Assembly: GCA_013350335.1 (NCBI GenBank)
Contig: CM023542.1
Span: 9,554,999-9,618,998 of the forward strand
DNA: 64,000 nucleotides
Direction of reading: 5' to 3'
Source of the DNA: Chimonanthus salicifolius
Taxonomy: Eukaryota > Streptophyta > Magnoliopsida > Laurales > Calycanthaceae
Part shown: positions 10,944-21,740 of the stretch, in pieces
Layout: every line of letters begins with the position of its first letter
Position numbering within the stretch: position 1 is the stretch's first letter
The notes under the pieces: generated by a model
The model's database searches: none
What the model saw: the letters and a program-made list of their open reading frames with translations, nothing else
What the model was told of the DNA's origin: nothing
Made by a program: the position numbers and the translations under genes

Positions 10944-13860
10944 CAGCTCTCATCAGAGATGGTTAGTGCCTGACAGTGACAAACCCACGAGTCTGACCGG
11001 TCTTTTATGGTTTTATTCCCTGAAAGGTCTTTTTAGAAAATCAGGTCGTACCTAAGTCGGTCATGGTTGAACACTTGAGCCGCCTGTTCAGCTGCAGGCT
11101 AGGCCAATTTTTAACACATTAGAAACTATGGCTCCTATGACATGGTAAAGCTCAAAAAGTAGCTCATTAAAATGGTGAAAAACCCCAAAATTCAAACTTA
11201 CTTAACATCCTATCCAATCTAGTATTTTAATTGAGTTTTGGGACTCAAGTTAAAAAAAAAAATAGTAAAACTCATTTACCTGCACAATTTGAAATTCATA
11301 GAACCGAGTCAATTTAGACGGACTAATGTACAAGAGTCATTTTTCAACTCTCTAAAATTTTACCCAACTTATTTATTTGATTCGGATCCAATTACATTAA
11401 ATAAGTATCAGTTAAAGATCTTGATTTGTTTATTAAATAGATATATTTAATATGAACTCATTCATAAACTCAAATGTATTTATGAATAGATAGATCCCAT
11501 ACAAGAAATTGATTTTAATTAAAAATCATTTGTTCAAGTCACATCACCAAATAATTGGGCTATGTAAAACTTACTTTGTAAAAATTAAGTATAAAAATGA
11601 GACTATATAAATAGAGAAAAATAATGATAATGATTACAATATACAATGTTGAAAGAGACGCCGAAAAAAAAAATTATATGAAAGAAACCGACGCATGGCA
11701 GAATGAGATTTAAATTGTGTTGGGCACAAATCTCGTGAGTCTTAATTTCAAATTAAATATCATCTTAAAGGGTGACTCTCAGTAATTTTATCTGACGTGC
11801 ATGTTGAAACTCATTTAAATTTGATCCAACTCGACTTTAATTATTCAACTCAATCCGAGCCAAATTCTGACTCGATTCAATCCTAATGTTGTTTTATAAT
11901 TTGGAGCATTCGAATTATGTAGGATCGGGTAGGATTGATTATAAATTTCTCAACCCAATTTGACCCAAATTTCATGCGGGTTCTTTTTTTTTTTCTTAAC
12001 TCAATCCGATCCAAAATATACAAATATATAACCCAAATCCACTTATTTCTCGGGCCAAGTCATACAGGTCGAGTTAAAACCTGACCCAAGTTTCATCTCT
12101 AATGGGTACGAAAACTTGTACAAACCCAAAAGACTAGTTGAGCACACCCCGAAGACCTGGACACCTCGGTCATTAAAAAAAAAAAAATAACATGTTCATT
12201 TTGTAAACAATATTCTTAAATGTAACAGAACTATTAGTAGAATATATATTTGTATACGGAACTTATAAAAATGACAAAATTTATATTAACTAAGTTATAT
12301 TTTAAATTCTATAAAACTCAAAGTTTAAAATTATTTAAAGTGATTTATATTTATAGTATTTAAAATGACTTAATTAATCTCATTGAATTAATTTTTTTTA
12401 AACATCCCACGCTCAAATTAATATTTTTTTTTAAGTCTCACATGTTATTACAACATGCAAAGTTTTAGAAAGTACAAGATTTAGAGTGATAAAAATAATG
12501 GCCTTCAAGAAATGGTATATCTTTAAACTATGGTAGTTTCCTTAAAACCAATACCTATTATAAGCCAAAAGATATAGATAATAAAAATATTTGAAGTATA
12601 GTATTTGTTTTAAAAAAAAAATTATGGCATTTAAAAACCTAACTTATTCAATTGAAGTCATTTTTTTTTTTTTTTTTGGTCTCATGCTTAAAAATGGGTC
12701 ATCCAATCAAAGCATGTTTTTTTAGCTCTCACATGTTATTATAGGCCATAATAGTTTAGAGATTAAAATATAATTTAATTGATCTAATTAAAATGATTTT
12801 GAAGTGTTAAACTTAACCTAAAATTTTGCTCTAATGCAGAAAATTATTTGATTGTCATTTTTTTAACTTTTGAAAGATCAGTTAATTTATGACTTACAAA
12901 GTTATCTTAAAGTTATAAAGAATGTAATTTTAGAATAAATTTATCATCTCTCTTTTTATCAAATGAATTTATCTAGTCCTGTTTTTAAAAACTATAATTT
13001 TCAATTATTTGAAATAGTTTTAATATTTAAACTTTTCAACTTTTAATGGAAAGTGGACCTATAAAATATCCACATTGATTTAAAAGTTTATAATAAAAAT
13101 TATCCGTATAATAATATTTTTCAAGTCCATTAATGAGTGAAAATCTCATGAGAGAAGCACCACCGAAAGGCTCTTGGTCCGGAGTGTTTCTCTGTGGTCG
13201 TTACAAGTCGTTTTCTTGGAATCCGAATACTCTGCAAACAGCTGTATAATTACGGCGAAGAATCCGAAGATCAACCAAAGAAGATTCAATTGTTTTTGAA
13301 GTCTTTAGCATTAGTCGAAACATGATTGTTTATTTGGTATTAAATTTCTAAAAGAGATCAGTTTAGACTTGGTCTTCGTAGAACAATCACATAAATATGT
13401 TAAGGGCACTTCATTTAATTTATAAACGTTTATGTATCATTTTATTAATTTTTCATAAGAAACTCTAAAATGATACTTATTTTTGAATTGGTCCAAAATC
13501 GGAATCATTCTTAGCACTCCCATATTTCATGGATAATTCAAAAAAAAATTAGAAAATTTTACACACACTCTATAAACTATATAAATCATATTAAGACATC
13601 TCTATTAATTTCACAAACACTTAATACTATTTCATTAAATTATTTTTTAAACCCTAAAATCGAGATTATCTTAGAAGAACATTTCAAAAAAAAAAAATTT
13701 GATAAAAGTAATTCAAAATGGAAAAATTTTAAAGAAAAAAGTTTAAAATTGACAAATATTTTTTACACTTGAAGAATTTGCTTCTAAGTCTTTTTGAAAT
13801 TGTAGATAATCCAAAATTCAATATAAAAAAATTGTCAAAATAGTATTTGTTTTTTTTTTT
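10944..13860. other. AT-rich intergenic DNA, no gene seen
   Basis: Long A and T runs and only short ORFs without domains. Between about 11790 and 12104 there is a patch of ACCCGA/CCAATCCGA words ending GACCCAAGTTTCATCTCTA. Reversed, this reads like the hAT-like end TAGGGGTGAAACTTGGGTC seen near 21737. It is probably another degenerate element of that kind. The rest shows no recognisable structure. Confidence 0.5.
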
Positions 13861-13861
13861 T

Positions 13862-14022
13862 TGGTGTAGCTCAATTGTTGCCTCCTACTTCAGGAAGTAG
13901 GAGGTTGTGAGTTCGAGCTCTCATAATCTAACCTTAGTGTACCCTAGGGGTATTGGACTCACCCGTGGAAGTTTTATACTGGGTATTCTGCAATTTTCTA
14001 CGTGTAAATTCAAAAAAAAATA
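13862..14022 (+). mobile_element. tRNA-derived SINE
   Basis: The head reads GGTGTAGCTCAATTGTTG, like a tRNA A box, and GTTGTGAGTTCGAGCTC, like a B box (GTTCGA core). The two are at tRNA-like spacing with a 10-bp stem (CCTCCTACTT / AAGTAGGAGG) between them. The tail ends in an A run at 14012-14020. Flanking T-rich sequence before and after may be a target duplication but is too simple to be sure. The stem does not form a normal anticodon arm, so this is not a tRNA gene. Confidence 0.6.
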
Positions 14023-14401
14023 TATTTTTTTCTAAAAAATAAAATAAAAAAGTCAATATTAAGGTGTATCGACTGATATGATAATTATACAGTGACACAA
14101 GGTGCATCAATTGATATATTTTAATATATAATAACAATATATATGGATCAATTAAAAACCTCTTCTATAAATAATTTATTAAGGAGAGATACCAGTCACA
14201 CCACGTCACCTGGTCAGTACTCAATAGTCAAGTATTGAATTTATTTACCATTGTTCCTTGTAATACCAAACGACAATTCAGTCCCTTCAGCTTACATAAT
14301 TTATTGATATAATAGTGCAGTGATTTCTCATCGTTTATTACTTTATTATACCGTGTACTGACCGCAAGGGGCCAATAGTGACCCAGCGACTTTGAACCAC
14401 C

Positions 14402-14790
14402 CAGGTGTAAAAAACAGCACCACGATAATTCGGCCCATTTGCAAATATTTTTCGATATATATATGGGTTGAATTATCGGCTGATATGATTCTTTCTCCTC
14501 TTTTTATCTTTTTTTTAAATATTAATATTATTTTTTTATTTTATTTTTTCTAAATTAAAAAATATAAAAAAACTAAAAAATAAATTGTTTTTAAAAAAAA
14601 TTTGAAAATGTAAATATCGGCCAATATCTGGGCCGATATTTTGATTTGGGACCATCACCATTTTGATTTTTTCTTTTTGTAAAAAAAATATCGATATTAA
14701 TCATATCTGCCGATATCAGACCAATATGATTCGAGTATATATCGGCCATATCGGCCGATACATTACGTATTGGCCAATATCTCGACCCTA
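14402..14790. mobile_element. hAT-type MITE with ATCGGCCGAT words
   Basis: The ends are CAGGTGTAAAA at 14402 and, reversed, TAGGGTCGAGA from 14790. Flanks GAACCACC (14394-14401) and GAACCACT (14791-14798) match at 7 of 8. The interior holds repeated ATCGGCC, GCCGATAT and TATCGGCCGATAC words at both ends around an AT-rich core. There is no coding capacity. Known: hAT elements make 8-bp duplications and have short ends of CAGGG type. The short length and lack of ORF make it a non-autonomous MITE. Confidence 0.65.
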
Positions 14791-14998
14791 GAACCACTAA
14801 TTACTTCAAGAAACTAAACTTGTGATTATTGCAAAATGTAATTTTAAGATTTCCTAAATCCATACTTATATGGACTTCGTTCAATCGTGGAAGGTCGAAC
14901 CTTTTTTTATTTTAGTCCTAGTTCATGAATTGAAATTTTTCGTAATGAATCAATAATTTATTATAACTGAGGAATTATTTTTATAGTTTATTTTAAAA

Positions 14999-16078
14999 GC
15001 CGCCCATATAGACACCTGACTTCTCTTTCCTTACACACCCATTTTCAAAAAATAGTGTGAAATTACGATTATGCCCTTCCGTTTAAAATCATCGGAACGA
15101 ATACGAAAGTGAAAAATGCATTCGTTCAGATGGTTTTTGGAGAGGGGTTTCTAAACGAAATCGTTTCTCGACTGATTTCTACAAATAAGATATCAAAATT
15201 CATCGACTCTAGATTTTATGAACTCCGGAACTGATTTTAATTATAAAGGATATAATTTTGGCATTCAAAAATTGTATCCAAGAATTAAGAAAAAATGGTC
15301 TTCCCTCTTAATTCTGTGCGTACAATTTTTGAAGCCCAAAACTATACCCTTTTCACCTAAAATTAGTCCCGGAGTTCATAAAATTCAGAATAGATGAATT
15401 TTGATACCTTTTTTGTAAAAATCGGTCGACAAAGCGCCTCTTTTGAAAACCCGAGCCAAATGCACAAAGGTTACAGTTGGCAGGTCTGAATTATGAATTC
15501 CGAGACTCATTTTAAGTGAAAAGGATATAGTTTTGGGCTTCAAAAATCGTACCAAAGAATTAAAAGGAAAGGCCATTTTTCCTTAATTATTGGGGTACAA
15601 TTTTGAAGCCCAAAATTATATCCTTTTTACTTAAAATCAGTTATGGAATTCATAAAATTCAGAATACATGAATTTTGATACCTTATTTATAGAAATCGGT
15701 CGAAAAACGGCCTCGTTTGAAATCTCTCTCCAAAAACCATCTGAACGAATGCATTTTTTTGTGACATATTCGTTCTGATGGTTTCAACCAGGGGTCCAAA
15801 ACCGTGTCATATCGGCCGAGATGCCGATATCTCAGCCGTATCATATCTGTCGATATCACAATATAGGCCAATACCGGTCGTTTTTGTAAAAAAAAAAAAA
15901 AAGAAAGAGAAAAACATCGTCGATACCGAATTTTAAACCCTTGGTTTCAACATCCGAACGAACACATTTTACATTTACGTGTTCGTTCGGATGATTTTAA
16001 GTTGAAGGGTAGAATCGTAATTTCACACTATTTTTTGAAAACGGGTGTGTAGGGAAAAAAAAATCGGATGTCTCGGCC
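14999..16078. mobile_element. Mutator-like foldback element with 9-bp TSD
   Basis: Perfect 9-bp direct repeats ATTTTAAAA flank it at 14990-14998 and 16079-16087. The outer ~100 bases are inverted repeats: ACACACCCATTTTCAAAA and GTGTGAAATTACGATT on the left recur reversed on the right. Inside are two further palindromes, centred near 15300 and 15580, each with arms of about 100 bases containing CAAAATTCAT and ACTATAYCCTTTT. Known: 9-bp duplications and long terminal inverted repeats are typical of the Mutator superfamily. There is no transposase ORF. Inference: it is non-autonomous and likely to form hairpin RNA if transcribed. A hAT-type MITE is inserted at 15789-15943. Confidence 0.72.
15789..15943. 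mobile_element. hAT-type MITE nested in the foldback element
   Basis: It starts CAGGGGTCCAAAACC and ends TTTTAAACCCTTG, giving imperfect inverted ends. A perfect 8-bp duplication GTTTCAAC lies at 15781-15788 and 15944-15951. The interior has CATATCGGCCGAGATGCCGA, TCTGTCGATATC and related words. At 155 bp it has no coding room. Since it sits inside the 14999-16078 element it is the younger of the two. Confidence 0.78.
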
Positions 16079-16480
16079 ATTTTAAAAGATGAAGACGGGT
16101 GAATTAAAAATAAAAATTACACTTCTATAGAAATTGTATCCAAATTCAATTTGAATAAATCGTTTTAAATACGATTTTAAATGTTAAAAACTTTTAACCA
16201 TTTAAATATGATTTTAGTTTAAGTCAATGGTGGGTGCATTTTGAAATAGGTTCAAATTAAATCTAAAATCAATAATGAGTATTAAGAACAAAGGATATAA
16301 ATATATACTCTATGAACAATTAGTTGGGTGATTCACAGTAAATAACTTCACGAAGAAAGAATTTCTTCTATGACAAGAGGATATGAGTTGTACATGGTTT
16401 AATCACCCAAAACATATTAGAGAAGAGAGAGTAGAGTTGGGATTGAATCTCCGATCAACAGCGGAAACACAAACAATCAA

Positions 16481-16550
16481 ACTAAACAATCACACAAGAA
16501 CAAACGAATTTAACAACTAAACAATCACACAAGAACAAACGAATTTAACT
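16481..16550 (+). repeat. Tandem duplication, 35-bp unit
   Basis: Two nearly identical copies start ACTAAACAATCACACAAGAA at 16481 and 16516. They lie just downstream of the B3 coding stop, within the probable 3' untranslated or flanking region. Confidence 0.85.
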
Positions 16551-16631
16551 TAGTTCGACCTAAATCCAGTAAACAAACAATGGGTGAAGTTCCACATTGA
16601 GTTAGTATCTACTGTCTCTGCAGCTTTTCCC

Positions 16632-17414
16632 CTACTCCTGCCGAAATGTGATGCCAAAGTGTCTCTTGTCGTCCGGCAATCCGTCGATTTTGTAGAAGGA
16701 AACAACATGGTTTGATTTGAGCTTGTACTGGTTCACAAACTTTTTCCACCCTTTGGCGAGCACGAAGCTGTGACTTTTCTCCCAGTAGCAGAATTTCATC
16801 TCCCATGTTCTGTTTTCATCATCAGAGAATTTCATAATCACATCTTCAAAGCCCTTGTCGAGGCGATTTAGATGAGGAAAGTAGGCCACCGCATTCTTCT
16901 TTGGAATGACTAGCCTGTTCAGCTGAGCAACATCGCTAGGCATCAATTTCTTTTCAAAGAGAAACTCTCTCGAAGTCGTTGCTTCGCCATTACCATTACC
17001 ATTACCATTACTCTGGGTATTTGAACTTGAAATCTGGTCATGGGTTTTTGATGATTTGGGAGTCACTGAAGATAAGCAACCTATGCTCGAACTGTATTCG
17101 GTTGATTCTGCATGAGAGGCAATTGCAGCCACTGTTTGATTGTGACTTTTCTTTCTTCTCTTCCTTGGCATTTGATCAGCAATTCTTCTATGCTCTCCTT
17201 CATCGATATCCTTGCGGGCCTTCTTCTTACTTAATTTCGATGTCACACCAATTGCCAAATTCAACTCACAGCTGAGAAATTCATTTGCACTGGTACAAGT
17301 CACTTCCACCATTGTCGATCCATCTGATGCAGAACCCATTCCTTTGCAGGAGAAGAAGTCTCTTTCAGAAGGTCGAATTATTTCCTTGCTAGTTGCTGGT
17401 ACGTTTCTCGACAA
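16632..17414 (-). CDS. B3 DNA-binding domain protein
   Basis: About 260 residues. The N-terminal part has EFLSCELNLAIGV followed by a basic stretch (KKKARKD, PRKRRKK) that could be a nuclear signal, then a Ser-rich linker with a GNGNGNG run encoded by a short tandem repeat. The last ~110 residues are a B3 fold: LFEKKLMPSDVAQLNRLVIP, then KKNAVAYFP, NRTWEMKFCYWEKSHSFVL, AKGWKKFV, and LKSNHVVSFYKIDG. Known: B3 proteins are plant nuclear transcription regulators that bind DNA through this domain. Which subfamily this is I cannot say. The open frame begins at a TTG just after a possible acceptor (TTTTTATAG near 17424). The true start is therefore either the ATG of MGSASDG, about 75 nt further in, or an unseen upstream exon. 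The frame is intact to the stop at 16632. A partial relative lies at 20764-21072. Confidence 0.82.
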   Translation of the reverse strand: MSRNVPATSKEIIRPSERDFFSCKGMGSASDGSTMVEVTCTSANEFLSCELNLAIGVTSKLSKKKARKDIDEGEHRRIADQMPRKRRKKSHNQTVAAIASHAESTEYSSSIGCLSSVTPKSSKTHDQISSSNTQSNGNGNGNGEATTSREFLFEKKLMPSDVAQLNRLVIPKKNAVAYFPHLNRLDKGFEDVIMKFSDDENRTWEMKFCYWEKSHSFVLAKGWKKFVNQYKLKSNHVVSFYKIDGLPDDKRHFGITFRQE

Positions 17415-17837
17415 ATGGGTCCTATAAAAATAATGAACTAGGAATTTAGTTTAGCTTGGATTTTTTTTTTTAAGCAGAATAACAAACAATGATCATGCTT
17501 CACAAATTTTGTCACAAATGCAAAAAACTCAATACTAAGAAAAGATGTTTAATAGAGACTTTGATAATAAATCCCAAGAATGACTCTTTCTACTGCCTCT
17601 ACACTAAAATCATCGAAATATTTATAGCAGTATACATTGTATAATATTAAAATAGAATTAGAATTCAGAAAAGACTAATTCTAAATTGATGAGATTTTAG
17701 CTTTGATTGTAGGAACATTGTTTGAGATCGAAACCATTCATGCAATGATCCCTGGTATTTGCACACGTACACTTCAATTACTTGGTTGGAATTGCCTAAG
17801 TTTAATGCAAATTGAGTTTCCAAAGTTATGAATTTAA

Positions 17838-18400
17838 TGTTGGGTTTTAGCTCAGAAGGATTTTGGGCCAAGTTGTGTTTATGTCAGTTCTAGTGGGCCT
17901 AGTTGGCCCGGTATGTGTTGTAAGTCAAACAATATTTATATTTTCTCTAGGGTTTTTCTTGAGCTGGGAATGGAGAGAAAGAGAGATCATCTCAGGGTGT
18001 GGGATAGGCATCTTTCAGAAGATGCGGAGTTGCAGAGGCAACACAAGGATCTCGACTGCAATGTTCAAGGTGGAGCCCGGTTGAGTTGATCAGTGTTTCT
18101 CACTGAAGACTGCTGAATCATCACAGGGTCTGGGGATGAACGTCTTGCAGAGATGTGGAACTGAAGGTGCTACACAACTACTGGATGTGTCATAAACACA
18201 GAGCAACAATCTTCAAGGGGTCAGACTTTTTCGTCAAAGTGGAGATTTGTTGGCTTTTGCCTCAAAAGGCCTTTTGGGCGAAGTTGTGTTTATGTCAAGT
18301 CCACTGGGCCTAGTTGGCTCGATATGTGTTGTAAGCCAAACAGTATTTATATTCTCTTTCTCTAGGGTTTTTTTTGAGATGTGAATGGAGAGAAAGAGAG
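17838..18400 (+). repeat. Direct repeat of about 145 bp, LTR-like
   Basis: Copies at about 17838-17984 and 18248-18400 both start TGTTGG and share GAAGTTGTGTTTATGTC/CCAAGTTGTGTTTATGTC, GTGTTGTAAG.CAAACA, a TATTTATATT box and CTCTAGGGTTTTT. Between them CAGGGTNTGGG...GATG words also recur twice. The TG start and TATA-like box suggest LTR fragments of a small retroelement. No primer site or target duplication was found, so the class is open. Confidence 0.5.
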
Positions 18401-18544
18401 ACTGGGAGAAAAGGTGGGTAGGATTGATATGTAATCCTTATAACTTCCTTTTAGTGGAATCATCACGCACAGTTTCGCCAAACCATGTAAAATCTATGTT
18501 ATTGCTGTGTTTTCTTGTATGTGCTTGATTCTTTGATTTGTTAT

Positions 18545-18548
<4 letters not shown>

Positions 18549-18592
<44 letters not shown>
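18549..18592. repeat. (AT)n microsatellite
   Basis: An uninterrupted TA run apart from one G near 18583. It separates the direct repeat at 17838-18400 from the LINE remnant starting near 18632. No function is indicated. Confidence 0.95.
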
Positions 18593-18593
<1 letters not shown>

Positions 18594-18631
18594 AAAACTT
18601 TCTAATAAGCTGTTTGGACGGTTTGTTTTTT

Positions 18632-18960
18632 TTTTTTTAATGGTTAATATATTAATAAGAAAAGGCATCAGATGTGCAATACAAAAGAAGGAAAAACTCA
18701 AAAGAATGACACAAACCCGATATACGGTGGGGACAATTATACCCCGATATACGGTGGGGACAATTATACACTGAAAAGGATAAGCTAAGCTAAGTTAACA
18801 CATTCTTTCCAAACAAGAAGGATGTTGTTCGCAGAGACGTTTCTCAATTCCGCAAGGGGAGAGGCCCAAAAGGCACACATACAAAAAACTCTTCTCGAAA
18901 CTGCTTCACTCGACACAGCACGATCCTTAAAGACTCTATTGGTGCGCTCCCACTATAAAC
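18632..18960 (-). mobile_element. LINE 3' end remnant
   Basis: On the minus strand, about 18790-18960 reads WERTNRVFKDRAVSSEAVSR, then RVFCMCAFWASPLAELRN and a stop. This resembles the tail of plant L1-type reverse transcriptases. It is followed by TTTTGTATTGCACATCTG, a TATTAATATATTAACC block and a poly(A) tail (T run at 18629-18640 on plus). A related copy is at 63289-63607. It is 5'-truncated, as most LINEs are, and carries a small insertion duplication (18716-18769). Confidence 0.72.
18716..18769 (+). repeat. Tandem duplication, 27-bp unit
   Basis: CCCGATATACGGTGGGGACA begins at 18716 and again at 18743, and the two 27-base copies are identical. They lie in the LINE 3' region. Confidence 0.9.
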
Positions 18961-18999
18961 TCCATACTATGGTGAAGAGGGAAAGGCGACATAGAGAAG

Positions 19000-20129
19000 A
19001 CGGTTTGTTTATAAATAAAAAAATAATACTTGAAACTTGATACTTATGCTGGAATGAGATTTACTCCTTCAAATCATCTAAAGTTTTAGTTTATATCCCA
19101 CTCCGCTTGTGATATAAATTTGATAGCAATATCTGGAAATAGAAAATTTTATAAACCAATCTTTTTCAGATCGCCGCCGATGATTTAAAATTTGACTTAT
19201 GGCACAAGAAAAGGTTGGATTGTATAAGGTTTTATTAAAGTTTACTCCTTGTCAAACTTGGTCAAATTTGCTTTATCAATATGATTTCATAAATATCATT
19301 AGTTAATTAATTAAAAATATAAAAATATGTAAACACCTATAAAACGTAGATGCCAAATATAAAATACATTAAAATAATAATTGTCATATTTTCATAAAGA
19401 ATGTTTAGTTCACACTATTACTATTAGAAATAACACACTATACTAATAATTAATATAATAAGTTCCTTTTTAATCGTGAGTCATTGAAAGTTTTTGAGAG
19501 TTTGAACTTTGAAAAACTTTTGAAGATAATCGAATCACATTGGATTAAGGTGGGGTCTAACCGGGATTGAACTTGCAAGAGAAGCAGAGTTCTAAGACAC
19601 CGATCATTGCACATATTCTATTTTTTATTAAAGATTGAACGGTGGATTTGGTTGGCTTGATTTTCAAATCCAGTTATTATTAGTAGTAGTTTTCTTTTTC
19701 TTTTTTAACGATTACAAAAAAATTATTAAAATAAAAAGAAAACAAGAACAGAAAAAAAAATATCTACACAATCCTTCCCTTTTTTAATAACATGGTGATG
19801 TCTCCAACGTGGATGGTTTCAGCCATACATGTTGGATGAGTTTGAATTTTAAAAAAACACATAGGAACATTGGTTCCAAAGCCGGCCCCGGCTATAGGCG
19901 GTGTAGGCCGCCTCTTATGACCCATTAAAATAGGTCTAAAAAATAATCTGCAGTAGGGCCTCTGAGATTTTAGGGTATCTCAGGGCCGACACTGATTGGT
20001 TCCTGGTGTGGTGTTGAAACTCTTTATCATCGGGTTCATCATATTGATATCGAATTCATAAATAGATTTTATGCCATAGCACATAATCTTTTTATCCAAG
20101 TGTCCTATCGAAATTTTTCAGGGATCACA
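19000..20129. other. Intergenic, no gene seen
   Basis: AT-rich DNA without credible ORFs. Around 19545-19610, TCTAACCGGGATTGAACTTG on plus reverses to a GTTCAATCCCGG box, faintly tRNA-like. It is too weak to call. Nothing else stands out. Confidence 0.5.
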
Positions 20130-20470
20130 CTTGACTAATCTAGTCGGGTTTTGACCCGACCCAAGAAATCATGCAGGTCGGGTTGAGAATTTCAGATCAG
20201 CGGGTCGGATTGGATTGAGGATTTTACAAGTTAATCCGACCCGACCCTACCTAATCCGACCCGCCCCAGTTAAAATTAGGCTAAAATGAGTTTAAAATGC
20301 AGATCAGGTCAAAATTCGGGTTGATTTGTATTGGAATTCGGGTAGGATCGGGTCGAGAATTTTGGATTGAGAATTCAAGTCGGGTCAAGTTAGGTTCCAT
20401 AAACATTAACTCGAGTCGGGTCAAATTTCTTGAAACCCGACCTGACTCGAGTTGCAGCCCTTGACTAATC
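20130..20470. mobile_element. hAT-like element built of GGGTCGGGTT words
   Basis: An 11-base direct repeat CTTGACTAATC lies at 20130-20140 and 20460-20470. Between them the text is almost wholly made of TCGGGTT, ACCCGACC, GGGTCGGATTGG and GGGTCAAGTTAGG words on both strands. Reversed, the right end reads AGGGCTGCAACTCGAGTCAG, like other CAGGG-type ends here. There is no ORF. Inference: a non-autonomous hAT-like element, though the left end is not a good mirror of the right, so the borders are approximate. Confidence 0.5.
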
Positions 20471-20479
20471 CTTGGGACA

Positions 20480-20620
20480 TTGGTAAACCTCTCAATCCGT
20501 ACACTCCGGGTATAGAAGTAAAGGGAGTGGCCCTTTTTTGTGTTGAGGGGGGCTTGATCCCAACACCTGCTACAAACAATGAGAATTAACCATCAAGCTA
20601 ACCCCTCAGGGTTGCTATAG
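20480..20620 (-). mobile_element. Possible tRNA-derived SINE
   Basis: On the minus strand, GAGGGGTTAGCTTGATGGTT resembles an A box and AGGTGTTGGGATCAAGCCCC a B box, at tRNA-like spacing, near 20550-20612. The 3' part continues to about 20480. No clear tail or duplication was found, so this is tentative. Confidence 0.4.
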
Positions 20621-20763
20621 CGTTTAATCTATTGAATATAAAAACAAGTTTTTTCCAACACTAATGGACTTTATTATAATGTTTTTTATATAAAAAAAAA
20701 ATGTATCAACAAAAATTAACAGAAAGATTAGTAAACATGAATTTTATTATATATAGAGAGAGA

Positions 20764-21072
20764 TCACCTGCGGATAGTCGCTTGTTTTTCTTTGCGATTG
20801 TATATCCCATCAGCATTACCAGTATTGCCACCTTTGTCATCAAGTAAAATCGAAGAGCTGCTTCCCTTTTCTCTCTTCTTTGCCGTTTGATCATCTTCCA
20901 TCCTTCCATCACCATCCTCTCCAATCTTCTGCATTGCACCAGTTGCCAGACTTAACTCACAATTCACAAATTTCTCCATGGTTGAACTACTTTTCTCTTC
21001 TCTAGTCATTGAAAACTTTGCATCAATTTCTTTGCAACCCATGAAATCTATTTCCACAGGTTGGATTTCCAT
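20764..21072 (-). pseudogene. Partial tandem copy of the B3 gene, no B3 domain
   Basis: It begins with a good ATG (MEIQPVEIDFMGCKEI) and contains MEKFVNCELSLATGAMQKIG. This matches the N-terminal EFLSCELNLAIGV region of the B3 protein at 16632-17414 and, like it, is followed by charged and basic residues. The frame ends around a possible donor (CCGCAG|GTGATC near 20766). No B3-domain exon follows in the ~3.3 kb before the next gene. Known: B3 proteins need that domain to bind DNA. Inference: a duplicated 5' part or the remains of a broken gene. A leader with TTATATTTAAAC lies about 60 bases upstream, so it could still be transcribed. Confidence 0.55.
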
Positions 21073-21339
21073 GAATTTACTTGTGAAACTTTCTGTAATC
21101 GAGAGATTTGTTTAAATATAAAAAAAACCCCCCGAAATAGAAGCCAATGCTAAGTTCTAAATCCATTCGAACTTCTAAATACATAAACGAGACGTTTGCC
21201 GCTGCTGCTGTGTTCTTGTTTGTATTCTACTGTAACAAGGAAAGCTGCTTTCTAGGGTGGGACCCACTTGCATGCATAAATTTAGAAGAAGAATCTCACG
21301 TACGAGGACCGTGAACTGACACGTCTCGGTTTAAAGCGT

Positions 21340-21740
21340 TTAAGCTGAAATCCGGCCAGGTTGGTTCAGGTCTTTTAAAACGCAATTCATCTAAAAGTTA
21401 CTAATATATGAAACTCGACTTGATCCAATCTGAGCTTTTGACCCAAACATCTTGACCCAACTTGACCCGAATTATAATCCGACTCAACCCAAAACCTGAC
21501 CCGACATGCATTTTGAACCCACTTTTGTCTACTTTTTATCAGATCGGTCGGATTTGATCTGGTCAGGTCGGGTTAACTTAAAAATCTCTCAACACAATCC
21601 GATCCGAATTCAATGCGGGTTTCTTATTTCTCAACCGAAGCCGACCAGCTGATCCGACTTTCATAACCCGACCAGCATGATTTTCAGGTCAGGTTATGCA
21701 CGTTTCGGGCCAAAACCCGACCCAAGTTTCACCCCTAGGT
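21340..21740. mobile_element. hAT-like element with ACCCGA/TCGGGTT words
   Basis: The right end near 21737 reads, reversed, TAGGGGTGAAACTTGGGTCG. The left end near 21350 reads GCTGAAATCCGGCCAGG, an imperfect mirror. The interior is filled with GACCCGA, TCAGGTCGGGTTA and CAACCCGA words. GTTTAA occurs at both borders but a full duplication is not clear. There is no coding capacity. Confidence 0.45.

Noticed and set aside
13862..13930. tRNA gene
   Set aside because: A and B boxes are present, but no proper cloverleaf or anticodon arm. It fits a SINE head better.
17412..17414. TTG as start of the B3 protein
   Set aside because: Plant nuclear genes rarely start at TTG, and an acceptor-like TTTTTATAG lies just upstream, so the true start is inside or in another exon.
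19545..19610. Possible SINE or tRNA remnant
   Set aside because: A single GTTCAATCCCGG box without an A box or tail.
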